A stretch of DNA of 64,000 nucleotides from Paraburkholderia fungorum (GCF_902833645.1 NZ_CADFGE010000001.1:744001-808000); one strand, 5' to 3'; shown: positions 35,505 to 44,035, counted from the first letter of the stretch. Notes: generated by a model not told the origin, from the letters alone. A program made the numbers and translations.

Positions 35505-36725
35505 TCAAGCCGCGGCGACGGGCACCTTTGTACGATGCCATTTAACGACCAGAATCCGGCCGACGTAACACAACACACCAGCAACGCCTACAACAACGCC
35601 CATGCCCTTGGGCGAGCCGTCCTGCCAGAGTCCGACGGCGAGGCTCGACAACGCGCCGAGTGCCAACTGGACGGCGCCGAACACGGCGGCCGCGGCGCCG
35701 GCATTCACCGGATACCGATGCATAAGATCGGTTGTACAGTTGGCGGACAACAGTCCAACGACGCCGACCACGAAGAACAGACCGAAGACGATCGACCAGA
35801 GTCCGCCCCACCCGGTGAGCGAAACGAGACAGACGAACAGCGACGCGATGCAACTCACGGTCGCGGCAAACGAAATGATGGGCAACGAACCCAGCCGCCC
35901 GACGAGACGCGTATTCATGAAGTTACCGAACATGATGCCGACGATGTTCAACGCGAACAGAAAGCCGTAATGCTGCGCCGACACGTGGAAATATTCGATG
36001 TAAACGAAAGGCGTCGCGGTGATGTAAGCGAACATCGACGCGAACGCCATACCGCCGCACAGCATGTGCCCCCACGCAACCGGATCGCGCAGCAACCTGC
36101 CATAGGCGCCGAACGATTTCAACAGCGCCGAATGCGCGCGCTTTTCGGGCGGCCAGGTTTCCGGCACCTTGAGAAACGCGGTCACCGCGCACACTGCGCC
36201 GAATAGCGTCAACACGATAAAGACGACACGCCAGCCGCCGAGCAGCAGCAACTGGCCGCCGATCAACGGCGCGAGCAACGGCCCGATCGACGTGACGATG
36301 GCCAGCATCGACAGCACGCGCGCGGCGTCGGTCGGCCCGTGCGCGTCACGGGCGATTGCGCGCGCCAGCACTGAGGCCGCGCCCGCGCCGAGCGCCTGTA
36401 CGAAGCGGAACGTCACCAGCGACTCGATCGAAAACGACAGCGCGCAGGCCACGCTCGCGAGCGCATACATGATGATGCCGCCGAGCAGCACGGGCCGGCG
36501 GCCATAGGTATCCGACAGCGGACCATATAGCAGCATGCCGATCGAAAAACCGAACATGAAGCTGGTGAGCGTGGTTTGCGCGGCGCCGGTGCTGATGGCG
36601 AATGCCTGCGCGATGGTCGGCAGGCTCGGCAAGTACATATCGATGGAAATCGGCCCGCATGCGGCAAGCGCACCGAGCAACAGAATCAGCCGGCCATCGG
36701 GCCGGCGTCTGGTGACGTGAGACAT
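35505..36725 (-). CDS. Bcr/CflA-type MFS drug efflux pump
   Basis: 406 aa, about 12 hydrophobic segments. LILLLGALAACGPISIDMYLPSLPTIAQAF is the Bcr/CflA N-terminus, and GPLSDTYGRRPVLLGG is the MFS loop motif. Expels drugs or sulfonamide-like compounds by proton antiport. Start at 36725 chosen because the conserved first helix follows directly; the frame upstream to 36944 has no ribosome site. It is not paired with a regulator here. Confidence 0.88.
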   Translation of the reverse strand: MSHVTRRRPDGRLILLLGALAACGPISIDMYLPSLPTIAQAFAISTGAAQTTLTSFMFGFSIGMLLYGPLSDTYGRRPVLLGGIIMYALASVACALSFSIESLVTFRFVQALGAGAASVLARAIARDAHGPTDAARVLSMLAIVTSIGPLLAPLIGGQLLLLGGWRVVFIVLTLFGAVCAVTAFLKVPETWPPEKRAHSALLKSFGAYGRLLRDPVAWGHMLCGGMAFASMFAYITATPFVYIEYFHVSAQHYGFLFALNIVGIMFGNFMNTRLVGRLGSLPIISFAATVSCIASLFVCLVSLTGWGGLWSIVFGLFFVVGVVGLLSANCTTDLMHRYPVNAGAAAAVFGAVQLALGALSSLAVGLWQDGSPKGMGVVVGVAGVLCYVGRILVVKWHRTKVPVAAA

Positions 36726-36983
36726 GGGAATCCAGATGAAGCGCCGCGCCGTGATCGGCAGCGAAACGCGGTGAAACGGCTCAAACCGCAGCTTGACGAC
36801 CCCAATTGTACGCGACGGCTCAAGCATCCGCCGCGCCCGGACGCTGGTCGAACGGACCGCCCTGTCCCGCGGCAGGCGCGCCGCCGATCGGTTAAGCTGC
36901 CGCGAGAACGCGTGAGGGGCGCCCCGCAGCGGCGCCCGCGCCACCCTTTACCTGAATCTAACCCAGCCTACCTCGCCCCCGAC

Positions 36984-37577
36984 ATGACTGCTTTCCTGCT
37001 GATCTGGAGCCCCAAGAAATGGCCGTGGCCCGAGTTGCCTGACGTAGCGAAACGGGTTGCCGCGGGCGTGGCGGTGGCTGACGTGTGGGGATGCGGATTC
37101 GCCCGCAGCATCCTGCCGGGGGACCGCGTATTCCTGCACCGCGTCGCGCAGGAACCCAAGGGCATTTTCGGGTCGGGCTACGTCACACGCGCGCCGTACG
37201 AGGTCCCCGACCCGGCGACGAAGCGTGGCTACCGCTTGTGCATCGACTTCGTGTATGACTGGGTGGTCGACGCGCATGAAGGCGTCGTGATTGCGCGCGA
37301 CGTGTTGCGCACGCATCCGTTTTCGGTCCAGACATGGGACGCGCAAAGCTCGGGAACCGTCATCAAGCCGATCGCCGAAGGCGCATTGGAAAAGCGTTGG
37401 GCCGAACTCACAGGCAAGCGCAAGCCACCGAAGGTGAATGAGCCAGCAGGCCTCATTCGCTCAAGCAAGGTAACGGCCCACAAGGCGGCAGCCGCGAAAA
37501 CCGCGACAGAAAGCCGCGCAAAAACAAAGCCAGCGCCGGCCAAAAAACCCGCAGCAAAAAGCGCACGCAAGACCTAA
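36984..37577 (+). CDS. PUA/EVE-like domain protein with a Lys/Ala-rich tail
   Basis: 197 aa. Residues 1-120 begin MTAFLLIWSPKKWPWPELPDVA and contain PGDRVFLHRVAQEPKGIFGSGYV, like the PUA-like/EVE modules that bind modified DNA or RNA bases, often found fused to HNH endonucleases. No nuclease motif is visible here. The last ~45 residues are Lys/Ala/Pro-rich (AKKPAAKSARKT), as in histone H1-like nucleic-acid-binding tails. No strong ribosome site is seen. Its stop is followed directly by the repeat element that carries the IS110 insertion. Confidence 0.6.
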   Translation: MTAFLLIWSPKKWPWPELPDVAKRVAAGVAVADVWGCGFARSILPGDRVFLHRVAQEPKGIFGSGYVTRAPYEVPDPATKRGYRLCIDFVYDWVVDAHEGVVIARDVLRTHPFSVQTWDAQSSGTVIKPIAEGALEKRWAELTGKRKPPKVNEPAGLIRSSKVTAHKAAAAKTATESRAKTKPAPAKKPAAKSARKT

Positions 37578-37604
37578 ACGCCGCCAGGGGTTGATGAAAT
37601 ACCG

Positions 37605-37754
37605 CGTCGGCGCGCGCAGCGCCGCCGGAGGTATGACTGCCTTGTCACGAGAGCCGAATGTGCGGGAACACAGATTCCAGATGCACCACTACCGTGGCTG
37701 CGCGGGGGACCCGCTTATGAGCTTGCGGTGTGAAGCCGCTTTCTTTGCTTACTT
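37605..37754 (+). repeat. Dispersed repeat, copy A, left half
   Basis: The first 150 bases of a dispersed element also present in full at 60950-61190 (inverted) and, for its last ~210 bases, at 61620-61831. This copy is cut by the IS110 element. The region from 37662 to 37754 differs from 61620-61712 by one base. Confidence 0.85.
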
Positions 37755-37770
37755 GTATATTGGTCCCAGT

Positions 37771-37930
37771 GTCCGGAAACTGATCCTTTCCGTTCACCGG
37801 AAGCGGTAGCCCGTTTTGCTTACCGGGGCTCACAGCCCGAAAGAAAGCTGGTGGCGCCGCTTCCACTTACCGCTTTGAACCCGAACAGTTGACTGAGCCT
37901 CGAGCTCGTATTTTTGCAAGTAGGGGTGCT
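37771..37930 (+). ncRNA. Predicted IS110 bridge RNA (left non-coding end)
   Basis: Three structures in the order known for bridge RNAs. A 5' stem-loop CGGAAA/TTTCCG (37774-37792). A target-binding loop closed by GGAAGCGG/CCGCTTCC (37799-37806 with 37857-37864) and capped by GGGCT/AGCCC (37826-37838). Its guide TTTGCTTAC (37815-37823) equals the left target, and AAAGAAAG (37840-37847) is the reverse complement of the right target CTTTCTTT. A donor-binding loop closed by ACCC/GGGT (37879-37882 with 37924-37927) contains ACAGTTG (37885-37891), identical to the IS right end, and CAAG (37917-37920), complementary to the left end. No promoter was assigned. Confidence 0.78.
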
Positions 37931-37933
37931 GTG

Positions 37934-38893
37934 GTGAACCAGAACCAATCCTCCTCCGTTTCTCCTTTGTTCGTCGGCATCGACGTCAGTGGCGAGTTCC
38001 TCGATGTGGCCTTTCACGGCTCCACTGAGTACTTCCGGCTCGCCAATTCGCCCGAAGGTATCGCTGATCTAATCGCACGGCTGTCGCCTCTCAAACCTGA
38101 ACTCATCGTTCTCGAGGCCACCGGCAAGCTTGAGAAAGCCGTCCTGGAAGCCCTGTGCAAGGCAGGCTTGCCCGGCGTCGCGCTCAACCCCAGATGGGTG
38201 CGCGATTTCGCCAGATCCACCGGCCACCTTGCCAAAACCGACCGTATCGATGCACGCGTCATCGCTCACTACGGCGCAGCGGTCAAGCCCGAACTCCGGG
38301 CGCTGAACGACGCGCAGTCCCAGCAGTTGCAGGCGCTCATCCTGCGCCGCAGCCAGCTCATGGAGATGCTCACCGCCGAGCAGAACCGCCGCAGGCGTGC
38401 TCACAAGGCCACGCATGCCAGCATCGACGAACTCATCGCCTTCCTCAAAAAGCGCATCAAGGATGCCGATGACGACATCGATTCCTTCCTGCGCTCCAAC
38501 GAACTCTGGCGCAAGACCGAAGCCTTGCTGCGCTCCACGCCCGGCATCGGCAGGGGAACCGCGGCAACGTTGATCGCCTTTCTGCCTGAACTGGGCAAGC
38601 TCAGCGGCAAGGAAATCGCCTCGCTCGTTGGCCTCGCGCCGTTCAATGTCGATAGCGGCAAACAGCAGGGGCAGCGCCATATCAAAGGCGGCCGGCACAT
38701 GGTGCGACGTGCCCTCTATATGGCTTGCGTCGCTGCCCAGAAGGCCAATCCCGACATCAAGGCGTTTTGTGACCGGCTGCGTGACAAAGGCAAAAAAACC
38801 AAGGTCGCCTTCGTCGCTGGCATGCGCAAACTGCTCATCCGGCTCAACGCCATGATGCGTGACGCTACGCCCTGGAGTCCGCCGAAATCATGA
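37934..38893 (+). CDS. IS110-family transposase (DEDD plus serine recombinase)
   Basis: 319 aa from GTG 37934 (GTG 37931 is equivalent; AGGGG lies upstream). N-terminal RuvC-like DEDD catalytic set: Asp17 in FVGIDVSG, Glu61 in LEATG, Asp103 and Asp106 in KTDRIDARVIA. C-terminal Tnp domain with the catalytic serine candidate Ser241 in GLAPFNVDSGK, followed by RHIKGGRHMVRRALYMA. Spacing of all five residues is that of the studied IS621 enzyme. The frame is intact, so the element may be active. The transposase would use the bridge RNA to recombine the circular donor with the target. Confidence 0.96.
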   Translation: MNQNQSSSVSPLFVGIDVSGEFLDVAFHGSTEYFRLANSPEGIADLIARLSPLKPELIVLEATGKLEKAVLEALCKAGLPGVALNPRWVRDFARSTGHLAKTDRIDARVIAHYGAAVKPELRALNDAQSQQLQALILRRSQLMEMLTAEQNRRRRAHKATHASIDELIAFLKKRIKDADDDIDSFLRSNELWRKTEALLRSTPGIGRGTAATLIAFLPELGKLSGKEIASLVGLAPFNVDSGKQQGQRHIKGGRHMVRRALYMACVAAQKANPDIKAFCDRLRDKGKKTKVAFVAGMRKLLIRLNAMMRDATPWSPPKS

Positions 38894-38931
38894 TCGAATG
38901 AACCCCAAACACTTGACCTTCAATACAGTTG

Positions 38932-39062
38932 CTTTCTTTGCGGCGGCAAAGAAAGTAAGTGCCGCCCCGCACAGGGGCAACGCCAATAAACCACTAACAA
39001 AGCAAGGAAAGGCCAAAGATCCAGATCAACAAGAAAACCGCCGACCAGGCAAAAACCTCCCC
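38932..39062 (+). repeat. Dispersed repeat, copy A, right half
   Basis: Continues copy A after the IS, and matches 61710-61831 with one mismatch over about 120 bases. It contains the second arm of the central inverted repeat (GCAAAGAAAGTAAG). It ends close to the stop of the downstream RidA gene. Confidence 0.85.
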
Positions 39063-39085
39063 CCCGCCCACGGCAAACAAAAAAA

Positions 39086-39475
39086 TCAAGCCGAAGGCTT
39101 CTTATAAGCAACGCAATCAACCTCAACCCGACAATCAATCACCATAGAAGAAACCACACAAGCCCGAGCCGGCGGATTCTCGCCGAAGTACTCCCGAAAC
39201 ACCTTGTTGAAAGAAGCAAAGTCCCGCGGATCGTCGAGCCACACCCCACAACGGACGACATGCTCCGCCCCATACCCCGCTTCCTTCAGAATGGCGAACA
39301 CATTCTGAATCGCCTTGTGCGATTGCTCAACGATACCGCCGTTGATCACCTCACCGTTTTCCATCGGCGTCTGCCCGGAAACGAACAACCAGCCGTCCGC
39401 CTCAACGGCCCGAGCAAACGGCATATGTTGACCACCGGTACCCTTGCCACCTTCAACGCCATATCGCTTCATCAT
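39086..39475 (-). CDS. RidA-family protein of the D-amino-acid operon (second paralogue)
   Basis: About 129 aa, MMKRYGVEGGKGTGGQHMPFARAVEADGWLFVSGQTPM; the C-terminus has SSMVIDCRVEVDCVAYK. AAAGGAG lies before the ATGATG at 39475/39472. RidA proteins hydrolyse 2-aminoacrylate-type enamines. Its place in one operon with a D-aminoacylase and an RpiR regulator, opposite a PLP enzyme, suggests a protective role in D-amino-acid breakdown; that is inference. Confidence 0.88.
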   Translation of the reverse strand: MMKRYGVEGGKGTGGQHMPFARAVEADGWLFVSGQTPMENGEVINGGIVEQSHKAIQNVFAILKEAGYGAEHVVRCGVWLDDPRDFASFNKVFREYFGENPPARACVVSSMVIDCRVEVDCVAYKKPSA

Positions 39476-39547
39476 CCAACTCCTTTAAAAGTCCGGCGCG
39501 CATCCAGCAAAACCACCACACGCGCCCCAATCGCTCGATCGAAAAAA

Positions 39548-41029
39548 TCAAAACGCGCCGTGCGCATCACCCTTCGACGCCGCACCGCGCGCCACAAAAT
39601 GCCCTGCCCGTTCGCCAGTCACCGCGCCATCGCGGTAAGTCAACACGCCATTCACCCACACCGCGTCGATACCATCAGCGGCCTGCTGCGGGTTCTCGAA
39701 CGTCGCCACGTCGCGAACCCTGGCGGGATCAAACAACACCAGATCCGCGTGATAACCGATATGCACCTCGCCGCGCTGCGCGAGACCAAACCGGTGCGCC
39801 GACAAGCTGGTCATCTTGCGCACCGCCTCTTCGAGCGGCAGCAGCTTCGCATCGCGCGCGTAGTGGCCGAGCACGCGCGGAAACGCGCCCCACAAACGCG
39901 GATGCGGCAACGGATCGTTCGGCAAACCATCTGAGCCGACCATCGTCGCAGGATGCGACAGAATCCGCCGAACATCGTCCTCGGACATGTTGTGATAAAC
40001 CGCGCCCGCAGGCTGCAAACGCTTGCCCGCCTCCTGTTGCGTGACGCCCCACTCGGCGGCTATCTCCTTCACCAGCTTGCCCGCCATCTCGGGATGCGGC
40101 TCCGACCACGTAATCGTAATGTCGATGTCGCCCGTCACCTGCTTCAGATCGAGCGTCGACGAACTGCGGTTGTACGGATAGCAGTCGCAACCGATCGGCT
40201 GCAAGCGGCGCGCGCCTTCCAGCGACTTCAGCACCTCTTCGCTACGCCCCCAGTTGGACGGCCCCGCGCACTTCAGATGCGAAATCACCACCGGCACATG
40301 CGCGTGACGGCCCACCCGGTAAGCTTCGTCCATTGCGTCGAGAATCGCGTCGAACTCGGTGCGCATATGCGTCGTGTAAAGCGCGCCAGCGGCGGCGAGC
40401 GGCTCGGCCAGCGCCATCACCTCTTCGGTCGGTGCGGAGAAGGCGGAGCCGTACGCGAGGCCCGAACTCAGGCCCAACGCACCGTTTGCCAGCGCCTCTT
40501 CGAGCTGCGCGCGCATGCCTTCGATCTCCTGCCCGGTCGCCGCCCGGTCCAGGCGGTCCATCTGGTTGCTGCGCAACGCCGTGTGCCCAATCAGCGCACC
40601 GACATTCACCGCGGGACGCGCCGCGTTCACCGCCTCGACATACGCAGCGAACGTCGGGTACTGAAACGCGTCACGCTCGCCGAGCAGGTTCATCGGATCG
40701 GGCGGATCGCCCTTCAACGAAACCGGCGACGCGCTGATCCCGCAGTTGCCGACGATCACCGTCGTCACGCCCTGGGTGATCTTCGGCAGCATTTGCGGCG
40801 AGCGGATCACGTGCGTGTCGTCATGCGTATGAACGTCGATGAAGCCCGGCGCCAGCGCACGGCCATTGGCCTCGATCACCTCTTCAGCAAGCCAGTTCGA
40901 CAGATTGCCGATCGCGGCAATGCGGCCATCACGGATCGCGACGTCGCGTTCGACCGGCGGTGCGCCCGTGCCGTCGTACAGTTGCGCGCCGACGATCAGC
41001 GTATCGGCGGCTTCGGGATGCGAATGCAT
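39548..41029 (-). CDS. N-acyl-D-amino-acid deacylase (D-aminoacylase)
   Basis: 493 aa, amidohydrolase superfamily. Metal site PGFIDVHTHDD near residue 60, then QGVTTVIVGNCGISASPV, SSGLAYGSAFSAPTEEV and YTTHMRTE typical of D-aminoacylases; VGSDGLPNDPLPHPRLWGAFPRVLG holds a further Asp. Releases D-amino acids from N-acyl-D-amino acids. It lies 3 bases after the RpiR regulator stop, so is co-transcribed with it, and 72 bases before the RidA gene. Confidence 0.92.
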   Translation of the reverse strand: MHSHPEAADTLIVGAQLYDGTGAPPVERDVAIRDGRIAAIGNLSNWLAEEVIEANGRALAPGFIDVHTHDDTHVIRSPQMLPKITQGVTTVIVGNCGISASPVSLKGDPPDPMNLLGERDAFQYPTFAAYVEAVNAARPAVNVGALIGHTALRSNQMDRLDRAATGQEIEGMRAQLEEALANGALGLSSGLAYGSAFSAPTEEVMALAEPLAAAGALYTTHMRTEFDAILDAMDEAYRVGRHAHVPVVISHLKCAGPSNWGRSEEVLKSLEGARRLQPIGCDCYPYNRSSSTLDLKQVTGDIDITITWSEPHPEMAGKLVKEIAAEWGVTQQEAGKRLQPAGAVYHNMSEDDVRRILSHPATMVGSDGLPNDPLPHPRLWGAFPRVLGHYARDAKLLPLEEAVRKMTSLSAHRFGLAQRGEVHIGYHADLVLFDPARVRDVATFENPQQAADGIDAVWVNGVLTYRDGAVTGERAGHFVARGAASKGDAHGAF

Positions 41030-41032
41030 GGA

Positions 41033-41923
41033 TCAGTCTCCTAATGGTTGTCGATCGCCACCGCCACGGTGCGTATCGAGCGCGTGCTTCATGCGGCGCA
41101 GCAATTCGCGGCTCTCGTCACCCTGACTGACGGCGAGTTCGGTAACGAGAACGTCGAGCGCCATCATCATCGCGTAACGTGACGACGACGGCTTGTAAAT
41201 GAAATCGGTTTCAAAAGCGACGATCGGGATCACCCAATCGGCCAGCCTCGCCAACGGCGAAGCCGGCGCGGTCAGCGCAATCACGCTGGCTCCATAGCTG
41301 CGCGCGATCTTGCAGTTCTCGACCATCTCGGGCACACGCCCGGTGGTGGACAGCGCGATCACCACGCACTCGCGCGACACGGTGCTCGCCACCATCCGCT
41401 GCAACAAGCCGTCCTGATAGGTCGCGACCGGGCGGCCGAGCCGCACGAGCCTGAAGCGCATTTCGTCAGCCAACGCGGTCGACCCACCGCCCATGCCGAA
41501 TACATAGATCATGCGCGCGGCGCGCAAGGCGGCTGCCGCTTCCGCTAAAGGCGCCTGACGAAGAAGTTGATGGTTATGGGCCAGCGCGGTTTGCAGTTCG
41601 TCGAAAACGCGAGTGGCGATGGGCTCCGGGGCATCGGTAGGGCCGCCCGCTTGCAGGAAGCGCTGACCGACCGCCGCAGCCTGCGCGAGCCGCAACTTCA
41701 ACTCCCGCACGTCGCGGCAACCCACCGCCTTCGCAAAACGGGTCACCGTCGCGACACTCACCTCGGCCTGCTGGGCAAGCGCGCCGATACTGGCACGCGA
41801 CGCGCCGGTCAGATCGTCGAGAATCAGCGCGGCAACCTTCCGTTCGGCCGAACGCAGTTCCGGCGCGCACTCGGCAATGCGCGCGACGATATCGAAGGCC
41901 AGCGGCTCGGCGGTTGAGTTCAT
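41033..41923 (-). CDS. RpiR/MurR-family transcriptional regulator
   Basis: 296 aa. N-terminal HTH_6 (LRSAERKVAALILDDLTGASRASIGALAQQAEVSVATVTRFAKAVGC) and C-terminal SIS domain (ARMIYVFGMGGGSTALADEM, VVIALSTTGRVPEMV), which binds phosphosugar or related effectors. It heads the operon with the D-aminoacylase and RidA genes and is divergent from the PLP enzyme gene at 42081, so it probably controls both sides. Confidence 0.92.
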   Translation of the reverse strand: MNSTAEPLAFDIVARIAECAPELRSAERKVAALILDDLTGASRASIGALAQQAEVSVATVTRFAKAVGCRDVRELKLRLAQAAAVGQRFLQAGGPTDAPEPIATRVFDELQTALAHNHQLLRQAPLAEAAAALRAARMIYVFGMGGGSTALADEMRFRLVRLGRPVATYQDGLLQRMVASTVSRECVVIALSTTGRVPEMVENCKIARSYGASVIALTAPASPLARLADWVIPIVAFETDFIYKPSSSRYAMMMALDVLVTELAVSQGDESRELLRRMKHALDTHRGGGDRQPLGD

Positions 41924-42035
41924 TGAGGCGGTGTGAGGAGATCGCGGGCGTCCCGTGAAGGCTTACAAACAGACTCCGGGAAACCGTGGTACTAAATAAC
42001 ATTCGTTCACGCATCGTACTTTCGGTAACATAGTA

Positions 42036-42047
42036 AAGTCAACTTTG
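42036..42047. promoter_or_regulatory. Candidate operator in the divergent rpiR promoter region
   Basis: Perfect inverted repeat AAAGT CA ACTTT between the divergent start codons, in an AT-rich stretch (41990-42060). It is positioned to act on the PLP enzyme gene. Binding by the RpiR protein is inferred only from location. Confidence 0.4.
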
Positions 42048-42080
42048 ATTCAATTTAACCGGACGATGGAGCAGGGACAC

Positions 42081-43358
42081 ATGAAAGTTACAAACTATCA
42101 GGGCGCAACAATTGATCCTTATAGCAAGGGCTTGGGCATGGTCCCGGGCACCAGCATCCAGCTCATGGATGCGGCGCGCCTCGAGTGGAACCTGCTAAAC
42201 GAAGACGTGAGCCTGCCCGCCGCCGTGCTATACGCGGATCGTGTGGAACACAATCTGAAGTGGATGCAGGCGTTCGTCGCCGAATATGGCGTCAAGCTCG
42301 CGCCGCACGGCAAAACCACCATGGCGCCGCAACTGTTTCGCCGTCAACTCGAAACCGGCGCATGGGGCATCACGCTCGCCACCGCGCACCAGGTGCGCGC
42401 GGCATATCACGGCGGCGTGTCGCGGATCCTGATGGCCAACCAGCTGGTCGGCCGCCGCAACATGATGATGGTCGCCGAGTTGCTGAGCGATCCCGATTTC
42501 GAGTTCTTCTGCCTTGTCGATTCGGTCGAGGGTGTCGAACAACTGGGCGAGTTTTTCACCTCGGTGCGCAAGCCGTTGCAGGTATTGCTCGAACTCGGCG
42601 TACCGGGCGGCCGCACCGGCGTACGCGACGAAGCGCAGCGCAACGCGGTGCTCGAAGCGATCGCACGCTATCCGGATGTGCTTAAGCTGGCAGGCGTCGA
42701 ATTGTATGAAGGCGTGCTGAAGGAAGAACACGAAGTGCGCGAGTTCCTGCAAAGCGCTGTCGCCGTTACGCGCGCACTGGTCGAGGAAGGACGTTTTGCC
42801 CGTACACCGGCCGTTCTGTCAGGCGCCGGTTCGGCCTGGTACGACGTGGTCGCGGAAGAATTCGTGAAAGCCTCGGAGACCGGCAAGGTCGAAGTCGTGC
42901 TGCGGCCCGGCTGCTATCTGACGCATGACGTCGGGGTCTACCGCAAGGCGCAAACCGACATCTTCGCGCGTAATCCGGTCGCGAAGAAAATGGGCGAAGG
43001 CCTGTTGCCGGCGTTGCAACTGTGGGCCTACGTGCAGTCGATTCCGGAACCGGATCGCGCGATCGTCGGTCTCGGCAAGCGCGATTCCGCTTTCGACGCG
43101 GGCATGCCCGAACCGGCGCGCCACTACCGTCCGGGCACCGAGGCGCCGCGCGATATCGCGGCGAGCGAAGGTTGGGAGATTTTCGGCTTGATGGATCAGC
43201 ACGCGTATCTGCGGATTCCCGCCGGCGCCGATCTGAAGGTGGGCGACATGATCGCGTTCGACATCTCGCATCCGTGCCTGACGTTCGACAAGTGGCGTCA
43301 GGTGCTGGTGCTCGATCCGTCGTACCGCGTCACGGAAGTGATCGAAACGTTCTTCTGA
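42081..43358 (+). CDS. PLP-dependent D-amino-acid deaminase/D-threonine-aldolase-like enzyme
   Basis: 425 aa. Fold-type III N-terminus with the PLP lysine in LAPHGKTTMAPQLF (about residue 72), preceded by AVLYADRVEHNLKWM; C-terminal metal-binding type region DQHAYLRIPAG ... DISHPCLTFDKW as in DSD1-type D-serine dehydratases and D-threonine aldolases. Converts D-amino acids to keto acids or aldehydes. Start 42081 follows CAGGGA; ATG 42066 is possible. Divergent from the RpiR operon, which supplies deacylase and RidA. Confidence 0.88.
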   Translation: MKVTNYQGATIDPYSKGLGMVPGTSIQLMDAARLEWNLLNEDVSLPAAVLYADRVEHNLKWMQAFVAEYGVKLAPHGKTTMAPQLFRRQLETGAWGITLATAHQVRAAYHGGVSRILMANQLVGRRNMMMVAELLSDPDFEFFCLVDSVEGVEQLGEFFTSVRKPLQVLLELGVPGGRTGVRDEAQRNAVLEAIARYPDVLKLAGVELYEGVLKEEHEVREFLQSAVAVTRALVEEGRFARTPAVLSGAGSAWYDVVAEEFVKASETGKVEVVLRPGCYLTHDVGVYRKAQTDIFARNPVAKKMGEGLLPALQLWAYVQSIPEPDRAIVGLGKRDSAFDAGMPEPARHYRPGTEAPRDIAASEGWEIFGLMDQHAYLRIPAGADLKVGDMIAFDISHPCLTFDKWRQVLVLDPSYRVTEVIETFF

Positions 43359-43372
43359 TTCGCTTCTGATGA

Positions 43373-43406
43373 AAACGGCGCGCCACGGTGATGTAGCGCG
43401 CCGTTT
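43373..43406 (+). terminator. Terminator-like hairpin after the PLP enzyme gene
   Basis: AAACGGCGCG ... CGCGCCGTTT stem of about 10 bp with a short T-run, 15 bases after the stop. Confidence 0.6.
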
Positions 43407-43497
43407 GCGATGCTGCTGAGGTTCATGGCTTCGATGCAGGCCATGTCATGCATGGCAAACGCGGCGCTTGATCGGCGCCACGTTCATCTGCGATGCC

Positions 43498-44004
43498 CTA
43501 ACGCGTCGAGCCGGTGTTAGCCACGTCCAACGCTTGCGCGACATCAGCCGACTCTGCGTTTGCAGCGTTAGCCGTCGCCGCCACCTCACCGATCCGCTCT
43601 TCCAGCATCTTCAAGGCCCCTGAGAGCGCGCTGAGCGCCTCATCCGGCAATGCCGTCATCGTGTCATGCAAAAAAGCGTTGCGGCGCGGCAGGCTGGCTT
43701 TGGTTATTGCCTGCCCGGCTTCCGTCAAGCGCACATTGGTCACGCGGTTATCGCGCGTATCCATGCTGCGCGCAATCCAGCCTAAACCCTCGAGCGTTTT
43801 CAACTGCCGCGTGAGCGCGCCCGGATCGACGCGCAAGCGTTCAACCAGCCGCTTCTGCGACGACTCGCCGGCTTGCTCGTGCAGTGCGAGCAGAATACGC
43901 CAGCGCGGCAAAGGCTGGCCAACCTGGGCCTCGAACGCCGACATGAATGCCCGATATGTGCGCCCGAATTGCTGCATAACGGCGACGCGGTCCTGTTCTT
44001 CCAT
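43498..44004 (-). CDS. MarR-family transcriptional regulator
   Basis: 168 aa, winged helix. RILLALHEQAGESSQKRLVERLRVDPGALTRQLKTLEGLGWIAR, then RDNRVTNVRLTEAGQAI, the MarR DNA-binding region with its conserved Asp/Arg wing. It lies 31 bases after the MFS pump and is probably co-transcribed with it; the likely operator is the palindrome upstream of the pump gene at 45649-45660. Effector unknown. Confidence 0.9.
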   Translation of the reverse strand: MEEQDRVAVMQQFGRTYRAFMSAFEAQVGQPLPRWRILLALHEQAGESSQKRLVERLRVDPGALTRQLKTLEGLGWIARSMDTRDNRVTNVRLTEAGQAITKASLPRRNAFLHDTMTALPDEALSALSGALKMLEERIGEVAATANAANAESADVAQALDVANTGSTR

Positions 44005-44035
44005 GATCTGTCAGTAAAACGATAAGGCTAAAAAA

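Larger units (their letters stand above)
37755..38931 (+). mobile_element. IS110-family insertion sequence
   Basis: About 1177 bases, defined by comparing the interrupted repeat with the uninterrupted copy at 61620-61831. The flanks on both sides share CTT; no longer target duplication is seen, as expected for IS110. Subterminal ends are imperfectly inverted (TGTATATTGGTCCCAGTGT on the left, TGTATTGAAGGTCAAGTGT read inward from the right). The transposase occupies the right 960 bases, leaving a 176-nt left non-coding end and a ~40-nt right end, the IS110 (not IS1111) layout. Confidence 0.93.

Noticed and set aside
38859..39107. Small proteins with the phrase AAPHRGNANKPLT, seen also at 61688 and 60560-61138
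   Set aside because: They are translations of the dispersed repeat, recur with it and lack ribosome sites; the repeat is the real feature.
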